Source: an uncultured Eubacteriales bacterium
Lineage (GTDB): Bacteria > Bacillota > Clostridia > Oscillospirales > Oscillospiraceae
NCBI GenBank assembly: GCA_900551495.1
Contig: URWG01000065.1
Coordinates: 1 to 9,342, forward strand
Reading direction: 5' to 3'
DNA: 9,342 nucleotides
The notes under the pieces are model-generated. The model did no database searches. It saw only the letters and a program-made list of their open reading frames with translations, and was not told the origin of the DNA. The position numbers and the translations under genes were made by a program. Below are positions 1 to 7,670 of this stretch, piece after piece. The stretch's first letter is position 1. Every line of letters begins with the position of its first letter.

Positions 1-1
1 C

Positions 2-2992
2 TCCGAGCTGGAGCTGCAGGTCGAGCCGCTGCGGGAACAGGCGGAGAAGGCAAAAAAGTATCTGGAATATCGAGACGAATATAAGGGGCTGGAGATCGCG
101 CTCTGGCTGCGTTCGCTGGACAAGCTCAGCGCAACGGCGCGCAAAGCCGAGGAGGACTACCGCTCCGCAGCATTTATTTTGCAGCAGGAGCATGACGCGC
201 TCGATCAGCTTTACGTTACGTCCGAGACGCTGACCTTTGATCTGCACAACCGCGACATGGAGACCGATCGACTCCGCGAGGAGATCAATCAGGCGGAGGC
301 GCTGTCGCAGGCGACGGCGGGGCAGATCGCAGTCCTGCGCACCAACAGCGAAAACTGTGCCGCCAATATCTCGCGCGTGGAAAGCGAGCTTGCCGAGCAG
401 AAAAACCGCAGCGGCGGCATCGGCGAGCAGATTGCCGCATTGGAGGCGCGCATTACCGAGATCGCGCAGGAGACGCAAGCCCTCACTGCGCAGCGTACCG
501 AAGCCGAGGAGGAGGGCAGACGCCTTGCCGACTCCGCCGAGGGCATGACGCGGCGGTATCTCACCGTCCGCAACGAGCAGGAGCGCCTGCGCACGGAGCT
601 TTCCGCCAAGCGCTCGGACCTGACGGCGGCAACGGAGTCTATCGAACGGACAGACGAGCGCCGCGAGCAGGTCCTTGCGGATTGCAGCGGCGCCTCGCAG
701 CGGCAGGAGGAGGCAATCTCCAACCGTGACCGAAGCGCCAAGGCGCTGGAGGAGGCGCGGGAGGAGGTCACTGCCGCGCAGAATACGATCGCGGGCTACC
801 GATTGCGCGAAACTGCGCGGATCGAGCGCCGCGACGAGCTGAAAAAGCAGGCGACGGCGGAGGAGGTCACCTTACAAACCGTCACCTCGCGCCGTAAGCT
901 CTTTGAGGAGATGGAGCGCGAATACGAGGGCTTTTCCAAGGCGGTCCGCGTCGTAATGCAGGAGAAGGAGCGCTCTCTGCGCGGTATCCGCGGACCGGTT
1001 TCGACCCTGATCCGCACGAAGGATGAATATACCGTCGCGATCGAGATCGCGCTCGGCAGTGCCATGCAGCAGATCGTAGTGAATGACGAACAGGCGGCAA
1101 AGGCTGCCATTCAATATCTGAAGCGCACCGATTCCGGCCGCGCGACCTTCCTGCCGCTGAACGTGATCCGCGGCAAGCGGCTGGACGAGCGCGGCGTTGA
1201 GAGCTGCCGCGGCTTTGTCGGCATCGCATCGGAGCTGATCTCCTGCGAAGAGAGCTATCGCGGTATCGTCGCGAATTTGCTCGGAAAAACCGTGATCGCG
1301 CAGGACTTGGACGCGGCGATCGCCATTGCCGACCGTTACGGACACCGCTTCCGCTTGGTCACGCTGGACGGGCAGGTGCTCAATGCCGGCGGCGCCATGA
1401 CGGGCGGCTCGGTATCCCGCAGCGCCGGAATCCTGTCCCGCGCCAACGAGCTGGAGCGCCTGCGCACCCAACAGCGGCAGACGCAGGAGCGGCTGGAAAA
1501 GCTGCGCTCGGAGCTTGCCGAGGCGGAGCGTCGCGCTGCCGAGGTCACCTATGAGCTGGGCGTTGAGGAAACGCGTCTTCGCACCGCGCAGGATGAGACG
1601 CTGCGGCTGGAGGGCGAGTGGAAGCAGTTTTCCGTCCTTGCCGATGCCATTACCGACGCGATCGGCGGCTCTCAACGCGAGCTGGATTCCTTGGAGCAGC
1701 GCCGCAGAGAGGACACCGCCCGCCGCGATGCTCTGACGGCGCAGATCGCGTCCTTGGAGCAGCAGATCACCGCTGCGGAGCAGGAGCTTGCCACGGTTTC
1801 CGACGGGCAGAGCGTTGCCGCCGAGCAATCGACCCGCCTGAGTGAGCGGATGACCGCCGTTCGGATGCAGATTGCGGCGCTTGAGGCGGAGCGGACGACC
1901 GCCGTGGACTCCATCGGGCGGCTGCGCGGCTTGGAGCTTGCCATGCGCGGCGACCGCGAACAGAAGCTTGCGCTGCTGAAAACCTACGGCGAAGAAAATG
2001 ACCGCCTGCTTGCCGAGATCGCGCAGCGGGAGGAGGAGCTGGAACGGCAGAACGGCGAGGGACAGTCCCGCCGCGATACGCTGAAGCAGGCGCTTGAGGA
2101 GCGGATGCAGGTCGAAGCACGCAAGACCTCCACCGAGAAGGACGCGCAGAATAAAAGCCGCGAAATTCTGAATATGGAGCGCGAGAGCGCCCGCTTGGAG
2201 GCGCGAAAGAACTCCGCCGAGCAGGAGGAGAAACAGATTCTCGACCGTCTGTGGGAGAGCTACGAGCTGACCCGCACGACCGCACCCGCGCAGGCAGCCG
2301 AGATTGAGAGCGTCGCTGCGGCGCAGAAGCGCAGCGGGGAGCTGAAACGGAAGATTTCCGCACTCGGAACGCCGAATCTCGGCGCGATCGACGAATTTGC
2401 CCGCGTCAACGAGCGCTACACCTCTCTGACGGAGCAGCGCGACGACGTGCTGACGTCCAAGCGGGACTTGGAGGGCATCATCGGCGACATCACGAAGCAG
2501 ATGACGGAGATATTTACGACGGAATTCGCCAAGATCAACCGATATTTCGGCGAGACATTTACCGAAATGTTCGGCGGCGGCAAGGGGTCGCTGGAGCTGG
2601 AGGACGAAAGTCAGCCGCTTTCGTGCGGCATCGAGATCAAGGTGCAGCCGCCGGGAAAGCAGTTGAAAACCATCACGCTCCTGTCCGGCGGCGAGAAGGC
2701 GTTCGTCGCAATTGCGCTTTACTTTGCAATTTTGAAGGTCCGCCCCACGCCGTTCTGTATGCTCGACGAGATCGACGCGGCGCTCGACGACCGAAACGTG
2801 GAGCGCTTTGCGGGGTATCTGCGCGGTTTTTCCGGCAGGACGCAGTTCATCGTCATTACGCACCGCCGCGGCACGATGGAGGCTGCCGACGTGCTTTACG
2901 GCGTGACGATGCAGGAGCAGGGCATTTCCAAGATTTTGCATTTGGACTTGAACCAAATGGAGCAGCAGCTTGGCATTAAGACAGAGGAGTAA
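2..2992 (+). CDS. smc: Chromosome partition protein SMC (5' end missing)
   Basis: SMC is a dimeric ATPase that, with ScpA and ScpB, organises and helps segregate the chromosome. The reading frame is open from base 2, and 996 residues are visible; family members are usually near 1,180, so roughly 190 N-terminal residues, including the Walker A head, lie outside the window. The first residues (LEPLREQAEKAKKYL-like, then LEIALWL) match the start of the first coiled-coil arm. The hinge lies at about visible residues 327-470 and ends in the glycine-rich GGAMTGGS. It is flanked by long Glu/Arg/Gln-rich coiled coils. The C-terminal head carries the ABC signature LSGGEK (894-899), Walker B FCMLDE (918-923) with catalytic Glu 923, and the switch His 954. 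An in-frame TTG at 179 is not the start, because SMC-like sequence continues upstream of it. The TAA stop is four bases before ftsY. Confidence 0.97.
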   Translation, partial: SELELQVEPLREQAEKAKKYLEYRDEYKGLEIALWLRSLDKLSATARKAEEDYRSAAFILQQEHDALDQLYVTSETLTFDLHNRDMETDRLREEINQAEALSQATAGQIAVLRTNSENCAANISRVESELAEQKNRSGGIGEQIAALEARITEIAQETQALTAQRTEAEEEGRRLADSAEGMTRRYLTVRNEQERLRTELSAKRSDLTAATESIERTDERREQVLADCSGASQRQEEAISNRDRSAKALEEAREEVTAAQNTIAGYRLRETARIERRDELKKQATAEEVTLQTVTSRRKLFEEMEREYEGFSKAVRVVMQEKERSLRGIRGPVSTLIRTKDEYTVAIEIALGSAMQQIVVNDEQAAKAAIQYLKRTDSGRATFLPLNVIRGKRLDERGVESCRGFVGIASELISCEESYRGIVANLLGKTVIAQDLDAAIAIADRYGHRFRLVTLDGQVLNAGGAMTGGSVSRSAGILSRANELERLRTQQRQTQERLEKLRSELAEAERRAAEVTYELGVEETRLRTAQDETLRLEGEWKQFSVLADAITDAIGGSQRELDSLEQRRREDTARRDALTAQIASLEQQITAAEQELATVSDGQSVAAEQSTRLSERMTAVRMQIAALEAERTTAVDSIGRLRGLELAMRGDREQKLALLKTYGEENDRLLAEIAQREEELERQNGEGQSRRDTLKQALEERMQVEARKTSTEKDAQNKSREILNMERESARLEARKNSAEQEEKQILDRLWESYELTRTTAPAQAAEIESVAAAQKRSGELKRKISALGTPNLGAIDEFARVNERYTSLTEQRDDVLTSKRDLEGIIGDITKQMTEIFTTEFAKINRYFGETFTEMFGGGKGSLELEDESQPLSCGIEIKVQPPGKQLKTITLLSGGEKAFVAIALYFAILKVRPTPFCMLDEIDAALDDRNVERFAGYLRGFSGRTQFIVITHRRGTMEAADVLYGVTMQEQGISKILHLDLNQMEQQLGIKTEE

Positions 2993-2996
2993 TCTT

Positions 2997-3902
<906 letters not shown>

Positions 3903-3914
3903 GGAGGCATAAAA

Positions 3915-3953
3915 ATGAGAAATGACGGCAAAGCTCCTGCCTCGGAGGCTTGA
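3915..3953 (+). CDS. Possible 12-codon leader ORF upstream of rdgB
   Basis: An ATG at 3915 follows an excellent ribosome binding site, AAGGAGG at 3901-3907, with seven bases between them. It would encode MRNDGKAPASEA and stop at TGA 3951-3953, one base before the rdgB ATG at 3955. I know no family for this peptide. The arrangement suggests translational coupling: a ribosome finishing here would sit over the rdgB start. The ORF is too short for coding statistics, so translation is inferred only from the site and spacing. The AAGGAGG could instead serve an rdgB start at 3922, but that spacing (14 bases) is too long. Confidence 0.35.
   Translation: MRNDGKAPASEA
3931..3951 (+). promoter_or_regulatory. 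Hairpin that could mask the rdgB ribosome binding site
   Basis: AAGCTCC (3931-3937) can pair with GGA-GGCTT (3944-3951, one G bulged) around a six-base loop. The right arm contains the GGAGG (3944-3948) that serves the rdgB ATG at 3955. A smaller alternative, GCCT/AGGC (3939-3942 with 3946-3949), hides the same bases. The left arm lies inside the 12-codon ORF, so its translation would open the stem. The pairing is visible in the sequence; any regulatory role is inference. Confidence 0.3.
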
Positions 3954-3954
3954 A

Positions 3955-4557
3955 ATGAAGCTGATCGTTGCGAGCAATAACGCCCATAAGATCGCCGAGC
4001 TGAACGCGATCCTGTCCCGCTTGGGGATGGAGGTCGTTTCCCAGCGCGAGGCGGGCATACAGGTCGAGCCGGAGGAGACGGGAACGACCTTTGAGGAAAA
4101 TTCTTATATCAAAGCCAAGGCGGTGCTGGACGCAAGCGGCATGGCAGCCGTGGCGGACGATTCCGGTCTGATGGTCGAGGCGCTGGACGGCGCGCCCGGG
4201 GTCTATTCCGCACGGTTCGGCGGCGCGGCGTGCGTCTCGGACCGCGACCGGCTCAACTACCTTCTGCAAAAAATGGAAGGGAAGGAAAACCGTGCCGCGA
4301 AATTTGTCAGCGTGATCACGCTGCTGACGCCGGACGGCAGAAAGCTCGTCGCAAGAGGCGAGTGCCCCGGTGAAATTCTGACCGAGCCGCACGGCGAAAA
4401 CGGCTTCGGCTACGATCCGGTGTTCTACCTGCCGGAGCGTGGGCATACCTTTGCCGAGCTGCCCGCAGACGTAAAAAATCAAATCTCTCATCGTGCGAGG
4501 GCGCTGACGCTGCTCGCCGAGCTCATCCGAAAGGAGTGGAACTATGCTGACAAGTAA
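3955..4557 (+). CDS. rdgB: XTP/dITP diphosphatase, RdgB/HAM1 family
   Basis: This enzyme hydrolyses non-canonical purine triphosphates (dITP, XTP, ITP) to monophosphate and pyrophosphate, keeping deaminated bases out of DNA and RNA. The product has 200 residues, normal for the family. Visible motifs are SNNAHKIAEL at the N-terminus (7-16), ADDSGL with the probable catalytic Asp 69, LDGAPGVYSARF (78-88), GFGYDPVF (150-157) and ISHRARA (177-183) near the C-terminus. The ATG at 3955 gives the standard MKLIVASNN start and has GGAGG at 3944-3948 six bases upstream. An in-frame ATG at 3922 would add 11 residues that do not resemble the family and has poor ribosome binding site spacing. The 3' end overlaps yhbY by 14 bases, so the two are likely translationally coupled. 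Confidence 0.96.
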   Translation: MKLIVASNNAHKIAELNAILSRLGMEVVSQREAGIQVEPEETGTTFEENSYIKAKAVLDASGMAAVADDSGLMVEALDGAPGVYSARFGGAACVSDRDRLNYLLQKMEGKENRAAKFVSVITLLTPDGRKLVARGECPGEILTEPHGENGFGYDPVFYLPERGHTFAELPADVKNQISHRARALTLLAELIRKEWNYADK

Positions 4558-4996
4558 GCAGCGTGCTGCGCTTCGTTCGCAGGCAAACACGCTGGAAACG
4601 ACCCTCATGGTCGGCAAGGGCGGCGTGACGCAGAGCCTGCTCGACGAGGCAAGAACGCAGCTTGAGGCGCGCGAGCTGGTCAAGGGACGTGTGCTGGAAA
4701 GCGCACTTTTGACGGCGCGGGAGGCGTGCGACGCGATTTGCGAGGGCGTCGGCGCGGACGGCGTGCAGTGCGTCGGTTCGAAATTCGTTATTTACAAGAA
4801 ATCCGAAAAGCTGACACAGGAGGCTGCGGCGCTTGCCCGCCGTGAACAGAAGAAAGCCTCCAATCCCGTCCGCCGCGGTGCGCAGGAGCGCAGAAGGCGG
4901 GCGCACGAGGAGCGCGAACGCCGCAATGAGTATTTCCGTCAGGCGGCGATCGAGGCTGCGATCGAAAAACGGAGGAACAAAGGAAATTCTGATTAA
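4544..4996 (+). CDS. yhbY: YhbY/YqeI-type CRM-domain RNA-binding protein with a basic tail
   Basis: The protein belongs to the YhbY family, single CRM-domain proteins associated with pre-50S ribosomal particles. The CRM domain covers about residues 1-95: an MLTSKQRAALR start, the GKGG loop at 24-27 within MVGKGGVTQSLLDEA, the LVKGRVLES segment, and GSKFVIYKK near 78-86. Family members are typically about 95-100 residues; this one has 150. The extra 55 residues are rich in Arg, Lys, Glu and Ala (for example RRGAQERRRRAHEERERR) and look helical or disordered. They could add RNA affinity, which is inference. The ATG at 4544 has AAGGAG (4531-4536) seven bases upstream, and the gene starts inside the end of rdgB. 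A 19-base gap leads to nadD. The family call is firm; the tail's role is unknown. Confidence 0.93.
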   Translation: MLTSKQRAALRSQANTLETTLMVGKGGVTQSLLDEARTQLEARELVKGRVLESALLTAREACDAICEGVGADGVQCVGSKFVIYKKSEKLTQEAAALARREQKKASNPVRRGAQERRRRAHEERERRNEYFRQAAIEAAIEKRRNKGNSD

Positions 4997-5015
4997 ATCG
5001 AGGTGAACGGCACTT

Positions 5016-6200
5016 ATGGCGAGGATCGGGATATTCGGCGGGAGCTTCAATCCGCCGCATTTGGGGCATATTTTGGCGGTCGAGGAGTTTCGGGAGAGGC
5101 TTGCGCTCGATACGGTGCTGCTGATCCCCGCCGCAGTGCCGCCGCATAAAAAACTGAGCGCGAACACCCCGCCCGCCGCGCTGCGTCTGGAAATGACGCG
5201 CCTTGCCGTGCGGGACCTCCCCTATGCGCTTGTCTCGGACATCGAGCTGCGCCGCGGGGGGACAAGCTATACCGCCGATACCCTTGCCGCGCTGCGGGAG
5301 GAGTACCCGAACGACGAGCTGTTCCTGCTCATGGGGACGGATATGCTGCTGTCCTTTTCCTCGTGGTATCATCCCGAAAGGATTCTGCGGGAAGCGACGC
5401 TTGCCGTTGCGCACCGCGGGAAGGACCGCGCCGAGGAGCTGGCGGAGTGCGCCGCACGGTTGGAGCAGACCTACGGCGGACGGGTCGTGACGGTGGAAAA
5501 CCGCTGTCTGCCGTATTCGTCCACCTCCGTCCGCGCAATGCTGGCGTTCGGCTGTGGAGAGAGCTATCTGGCGCCGTCGGTCATGGAGTATATCCGGGGA
5601 AACGGACTGTATTACACGACGCGCACTCTGAAAAGCCTTCCGCTCGACAAGCTGCGGGAGGTCGGGCTGTCGCTTCTGAAGCCGCAGCGGGTGCGCCATG
5701 TCATCGGCTGCAGCGAGACGGCGGCGGCGCTGGCGGAGCACTATGGCGAGAATGTGACCGATGCTGCCCGCGCGGGTGCGCTGCACGACGTGACAAAGGC
5801 GCTGACCGCAGAGGAACAGTTGAAATTGTGCGAAGAATATGGTATGATATTAAATCATTTTGAGCGCGAGAATCCCAAGCTGCTCCACGCAAAGACCGGC
5901 GCTGCCGTGGCGCGGCGTATTTTCGGCGAAAACGATGCCGTTTGCAGCGCCATCGAGTGGCATACGACGGGCAGAGCGGGAATGACGACGGCGGAAAAGA
6001 TCCTCTATCTTGCCGATTACATGGAGCCGAGCCGCGATTTTGAGGGTGTCGGGGAGCTGCGCCGTCTGACGTGGACAAACCTTGACGCGGCAATGCTGCT
6101 CGGGCTTGAAATGACCATGCGGCAGCTTCGCGAGAAGGGAAGCCAAATCGGACCGGATTCCCTTGCCGCTTACCGTTACTTTCATACAAGAATCTGTTAA
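5016..6200 (+). CDS. nadD: NadD-YqeK fusion: nicotinate-nucleotide adenylyltransferase plus HD-domain Ap4A hydrolase
   Basis: One 394-residue ORF joins two enzymes that are usually separate neighbouring genes. Residues 1-200 are NadD, which makes nicotinate adenine dinucleotide from nicotinate mononucleotide and ATP. Signs are GGSFNPPHLGH (8-18, the nucleotidyltransferase HxGH loop), PPHK (42-45), GTDMLLSFSSWYHPERI (107-123) and YSSTSVR (167-173). Residues from about 208 are YqeK, an HD-superfamily protein reported to hydrolyse Ap4A symmetrically to ADP. His 228, the His257-Asp258 pair, Lys 261, His 291, WHTTGR (315-320) and Asp 334 are all present, so both halves look active. The junction (YIRGNGLYY, then TLKSLPLDKLREV) joins a normal NadD end to a normal YqeK start without missing sequence. 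GAGGTGA at 5000-5006 lies nine bases before the ATG. Confidence 0.95.
   Translation: MARIGIFGGSFNPPHLGHILAVEEFRERLALDTVLLIPAAVPPHKKLSANTPPAALRLEMTRLAVRDLPYALVSDIELRRGGTSYTADTLAALREEYPNDELFLLMGTDMLLSFSSWYHPERILREATLAVAHRGKDRAEELAECAARLEQTYGGRVVTVENRCLPYSSTSVRAMLAFGCGESYLAPSVMEYIRGNGLYYTTRTLKSLPLDKLREVGLSLLKPQRVRHVIGCSETAAALAEHYGENVTDAARAGALHDVTKALTAEEQLKLCEEYGMILNHFERENPKLLHAKTGAAVARRIFGENDAVCSAIEWHTTGRAGMTTAEKILYLADYMEPSRDFEGVGELRRLTWTNLDAAMLLGLEMTMRQLREKGSQIGPDSLAAYRYFHTRIC
5820..5848 (+). promoter_or_regulatory. Candidate sigma-A promoter inside the yqeK half
   Basis: TTGAAA (5820-5825) and TATGAT (5843-5848) are separated by exactly 17 bases, and TGG directly precedes the -10 box, giving an extended -10. 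This is close to the housekeeping consensus and sits in an unusually AT-rich patch of a GC-rich gene. It could supply an internal transcript for the LCP gene, rsfS and leuS starting near 5855. The patch also encodes a YqeK segment (KLCEEYGMILNHF), so codon needs may explain it. Confidence 0.35.
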
Positions 6201-6219
6201 AAAGCTTGAAAAGCTTTTT
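6199..6219 (+). terminator. Perfect 9-bp hairpin at the nadD-yqeK stop; weak terminator candidate
   Basis: AAAAAGCTT (6199-6207) and AAGCTTTTT (6211-6219) are perfect inverted repeats around GAA. The stem begins in the TAA stop codon and ends in five T residues, so it has the shape of a bidirectional terminator. The stem has only two G-C pairs and no long U tract beyond it, so termination would be weak at best. Confidence 0.25.
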
Positions 6220-6257
6220 ATAGCGCCAAAGGCGCGTCAGATTCTGCATGAGGCGCA

Positions 6258-6273
6258 TCGTGCGTTCGCACGA
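6258..6273 (+). repeat. Inverted repeat TCGTGC-GTTC-GCACGA
   Basis: Six perfectly paired bases on each side of a GTTC loop; as DNA, seven bases on each side of a two-base centre. It lies inside the structured intergenic region and may fold as an inner hairpin of that element or act as a protein-binding palindrome. Confidence 0.5.
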
Positions 6274-6290
6274 GGTGAGTGTGCGCAGTC

Positions 6291-6311
6291 TTGATGAAAT
6301 AGTTTCATCAA
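6291..6311 (+). repeat. Inverted repeat TTGATGAAA-TAG-TTTCATCAA
   Basis: Nine bases pair perfectly around a three-base loop. The arms are AT-rich, like an operator, and the repeat lies 76 bases before the LCP start codon. It is followed by a short A run rather than T residues, so on the + strand it does not look like a terminator. It may be an inner hairpin of the surrounding structured element or a repressor site. Confidence 0.5.
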
Positions 6312-6386
6312 AAATCAGTATCAGACAGAACGCGCCTGACCGCTGCATTTTTGCGGTGTCCGAGCGCAGCAGAAAGGACTCTGAAC

Positions 6387-7652
6387 ATGAAAATTTTTGG
6401 AAATCGGAGACGGCGTTCCGCCCCGATACAGCGCCCGAACCCCGCACCGCAGAACGCGCGGGAGATGCGCGAGCCGCAGGAGAGCGCAGAGGAGCAAAAC
6501 CGCCTCAGCCCGACCGCGCGGGGCGCATTGCTGCTGTTGGCGGCGATCGTGCTGTTCGTTTCGACCGTGCTGGTGTGCTTCTCACTGATTAAGAAGAGCG
6601 CAGAGCCGCTGGCGATGGATAACGGGGGCAAGACCTCGCCGCTCAAATATGTGGTCGACTCCGATCCGCCTCCGCAGGTGGACGCGCCGAGAACGCTGGA
6701 GGCGCCGAAGGGTGTCAACGGCTCGCAGCGGCTCAATATCCTGCTGCTGTCCGTCGATCCGGCGACCGAGAGCACGGGAACGCTCCTGCTTTTGAACGTA
6801 GATCTGCGCAATGCCGAGGTCGCCATGCTGAGCATCCCGCGTGACACCTTTATCTCGGGCAACTTTGAGATGCCGAAGATCGACCGCGTATTTGCCGAGA
6901 GCGGCGAGCGCGGCGTGCAGGCGCTGGAGGAGCAGGTCCGCGCCATGTTCGGCTTCCAACCCGATTATTACTTTGAGATCAACGAGCAGGTTCTGCAGGC
7001 TGCGATCAAGGCAGTCGGACCGATCTCGTTTGAGATACCCGAGGAGCCTGCCTATTCCGGTCTGCCTGCGGGAACGCGAGAGCTGACCGCAGCGGAGGCG
7101 ATGAAGCTTCTGCAATTTGACGCGGATTATACGACCGTCGGCACGGAGCCTGCCCGCGTGCAGCGCAGTCTGCTGCAAACAATTTTGGACAAGCTTCTTG
7201 CCGCGCAGGATAAGGTGGAGGAAAATGCCGAGGCGCTGGCTGCGGCGGCAAGGACCGATCTGACGGCGGAGGACCTGATGTATTTCGGGTATCTGCTGAA
7301 GGATACGAGCTTCGCAGCCTCGTTCAGCCGTGCGCTGCCCGGGACGGAGATCACCATTGAGGACTACGCCTTCTATCAGGTCAATCCGCAGGAGGCGCTG
7401 GAGCTGATTAACGCGAGCTTTAACCCATCGGAGGAGCCGCTGACCGTCTTTGACCTCAATTTCCGCCAAAAGACCGGCGCCAGCACGGAGGGCGAGATCG
7501 GCGCCTTCGGCTTCGGCAAAAAGACCGAATCGACCGAGGAGACCGACGCGACCGAGGAAACGACTGCCTCCTCCGCGCCCGAGGAAAGCTCGGAGCAGAC
7601 GCAGGAGAGCACGGATAACCAAACGACCGAAGCTCCGACGACGGAGCCGTAA
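6387..7652 (+). CDS. Membrane-anchored LytR-CpsA-Psr (LCP) family protein, degenerate motifs
   Basis: LCP proteins transfer undecaprenyl-linked glycopolymers to peptidoglycan outside the cell. This 421-residue protein has a basic cytoplasmic N-terminus (KIFGNRRRR), one membrane helix at about 46-68 and an extracellular LCP-like domain at about 115-275. Matches include RLNILLLSVD (115-124), SIPRDTFI (149-156), PKIDRVFAESG (163-173), DYYFEIN (193-199) and RVQR (257-260). However, the usual Arg-Thr-Asp-Thr motif is Ser-Thr-Gly-Thr (129-132), and the usual YARFR-like motif reads LLQFD (241-245), so key phosphate- or metal-binding residues appear lost. A Thr/Glu/Ser-rich acidic tail fills residues 379-421. 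ATG 6387 has AAAGGA (6373-6378) eight bases upstream; an ATG at 6351 lacks this. An LCP gene in a yqeK-rsfS setting fits my memory of clostridial gene order, but the substrate is unknown. Confidence 0.82.
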   Translation: MKIFGNRRRRSAPIQRPNPAPQNAREMREPQESAEEQNRLSPTARGALLLLAAIVLFVSTVLVCFSLIKKSAEPLAMDNGGKTSPLKYVVDSDPPPQVDAPRTLEAPKGVNGSQRLNILLLSVDPATESTGTLLLLNVDLRNAEVAMLSIPRDTFISGNFEMPKIDRVFAESGERGVQALEEQVRAMFGFQPDYYFEINEQVLQAAIKAVGPISFEIPEEPAYSGLPAGTRELTAAEAMKLLQFDADYTTVGTEPARVQRSLLQTILDKLLAAQDKVEENAEALAAAARTDLTAEDLMYFGYLLKDTSFAASFSRALPGTEITIEDYAFYQVNPQEALELINASFNPSEEPLTVFDLNFRQKTGASTEGEIGAFGFGKKTESTEETDATEETTASSAPEESSEQTQESTDNQTTEAPTTEP

Positions 7653-7654
7653 AT

Positions 7655-7664
7655 AAAGGAGGAG
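7655..7664 (+). promoter_or_regulatory. Strong ribosome binding site that decides the rsfS TTG start
   Basis: AAAGGAGGAG lies six bases before TTG 7671 in the 18-base gap after the LCP gene. No ATG is nearby in frame, so this site supports TTG as the rsfS initiation codon. Confidence 0.8.
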
Positions 7665-7670
7665 ACGCGC

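Larger units (their letters stand above)
6223..6357 (+). other. Structured 186-base intergenic region between nadD-yqeK and the LCP gene
   Basis: This is the only long non-coding stretch in the window (6201-6386), and it is full of inverted repeats. AGGCGCG (6230-6236) can pair with CGCGCCT (6331-6337), and TTCTG (6242-6246) with CAGAA (6326-6330), together a 12-bp outer stem with a five-base bulge. Inside it lie a stem at 6253-6257/6282-6286, a hairpin at 6258-6273 and a 9-bp hairpin at 6291-6311. GCGCC (6223-6227) can alternatively pair with GGCGC (6231-6235), competing with the outer stem. ACCGC (6339-6343) and GCGGT (6353-6357) form a last small hairpin. It could be a cis-acting leader RNA for the LCP gene or a dispersed palindromic repeat; I recognise no known riboswitch. 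Confidence 0.45.

Noticed and set aside
3922..3954. Earlier in-frame ATG for rdgB
   Set aside because: It adds 11 residues foreign to the family, and its ribosome binding site spacing is 14 bases, whereas ATG 3955 has GGAGG at six bases.
6201..6386. T-box or other known riboswitch before the LCP gene
   Set aside because: I could not find the T-box AGGGTGGNACCGCG core or other recognised aptamer motifs, and the next gene is not an aminoacyl-tRNA synthetase.
6248..6592. 114-codon plus-strand ORF starting in the intergenic region
   Set aside because: No ribosome binding site, most of it overlaps the well-supported LCP gene in another frame, and its sequence resembles no family.
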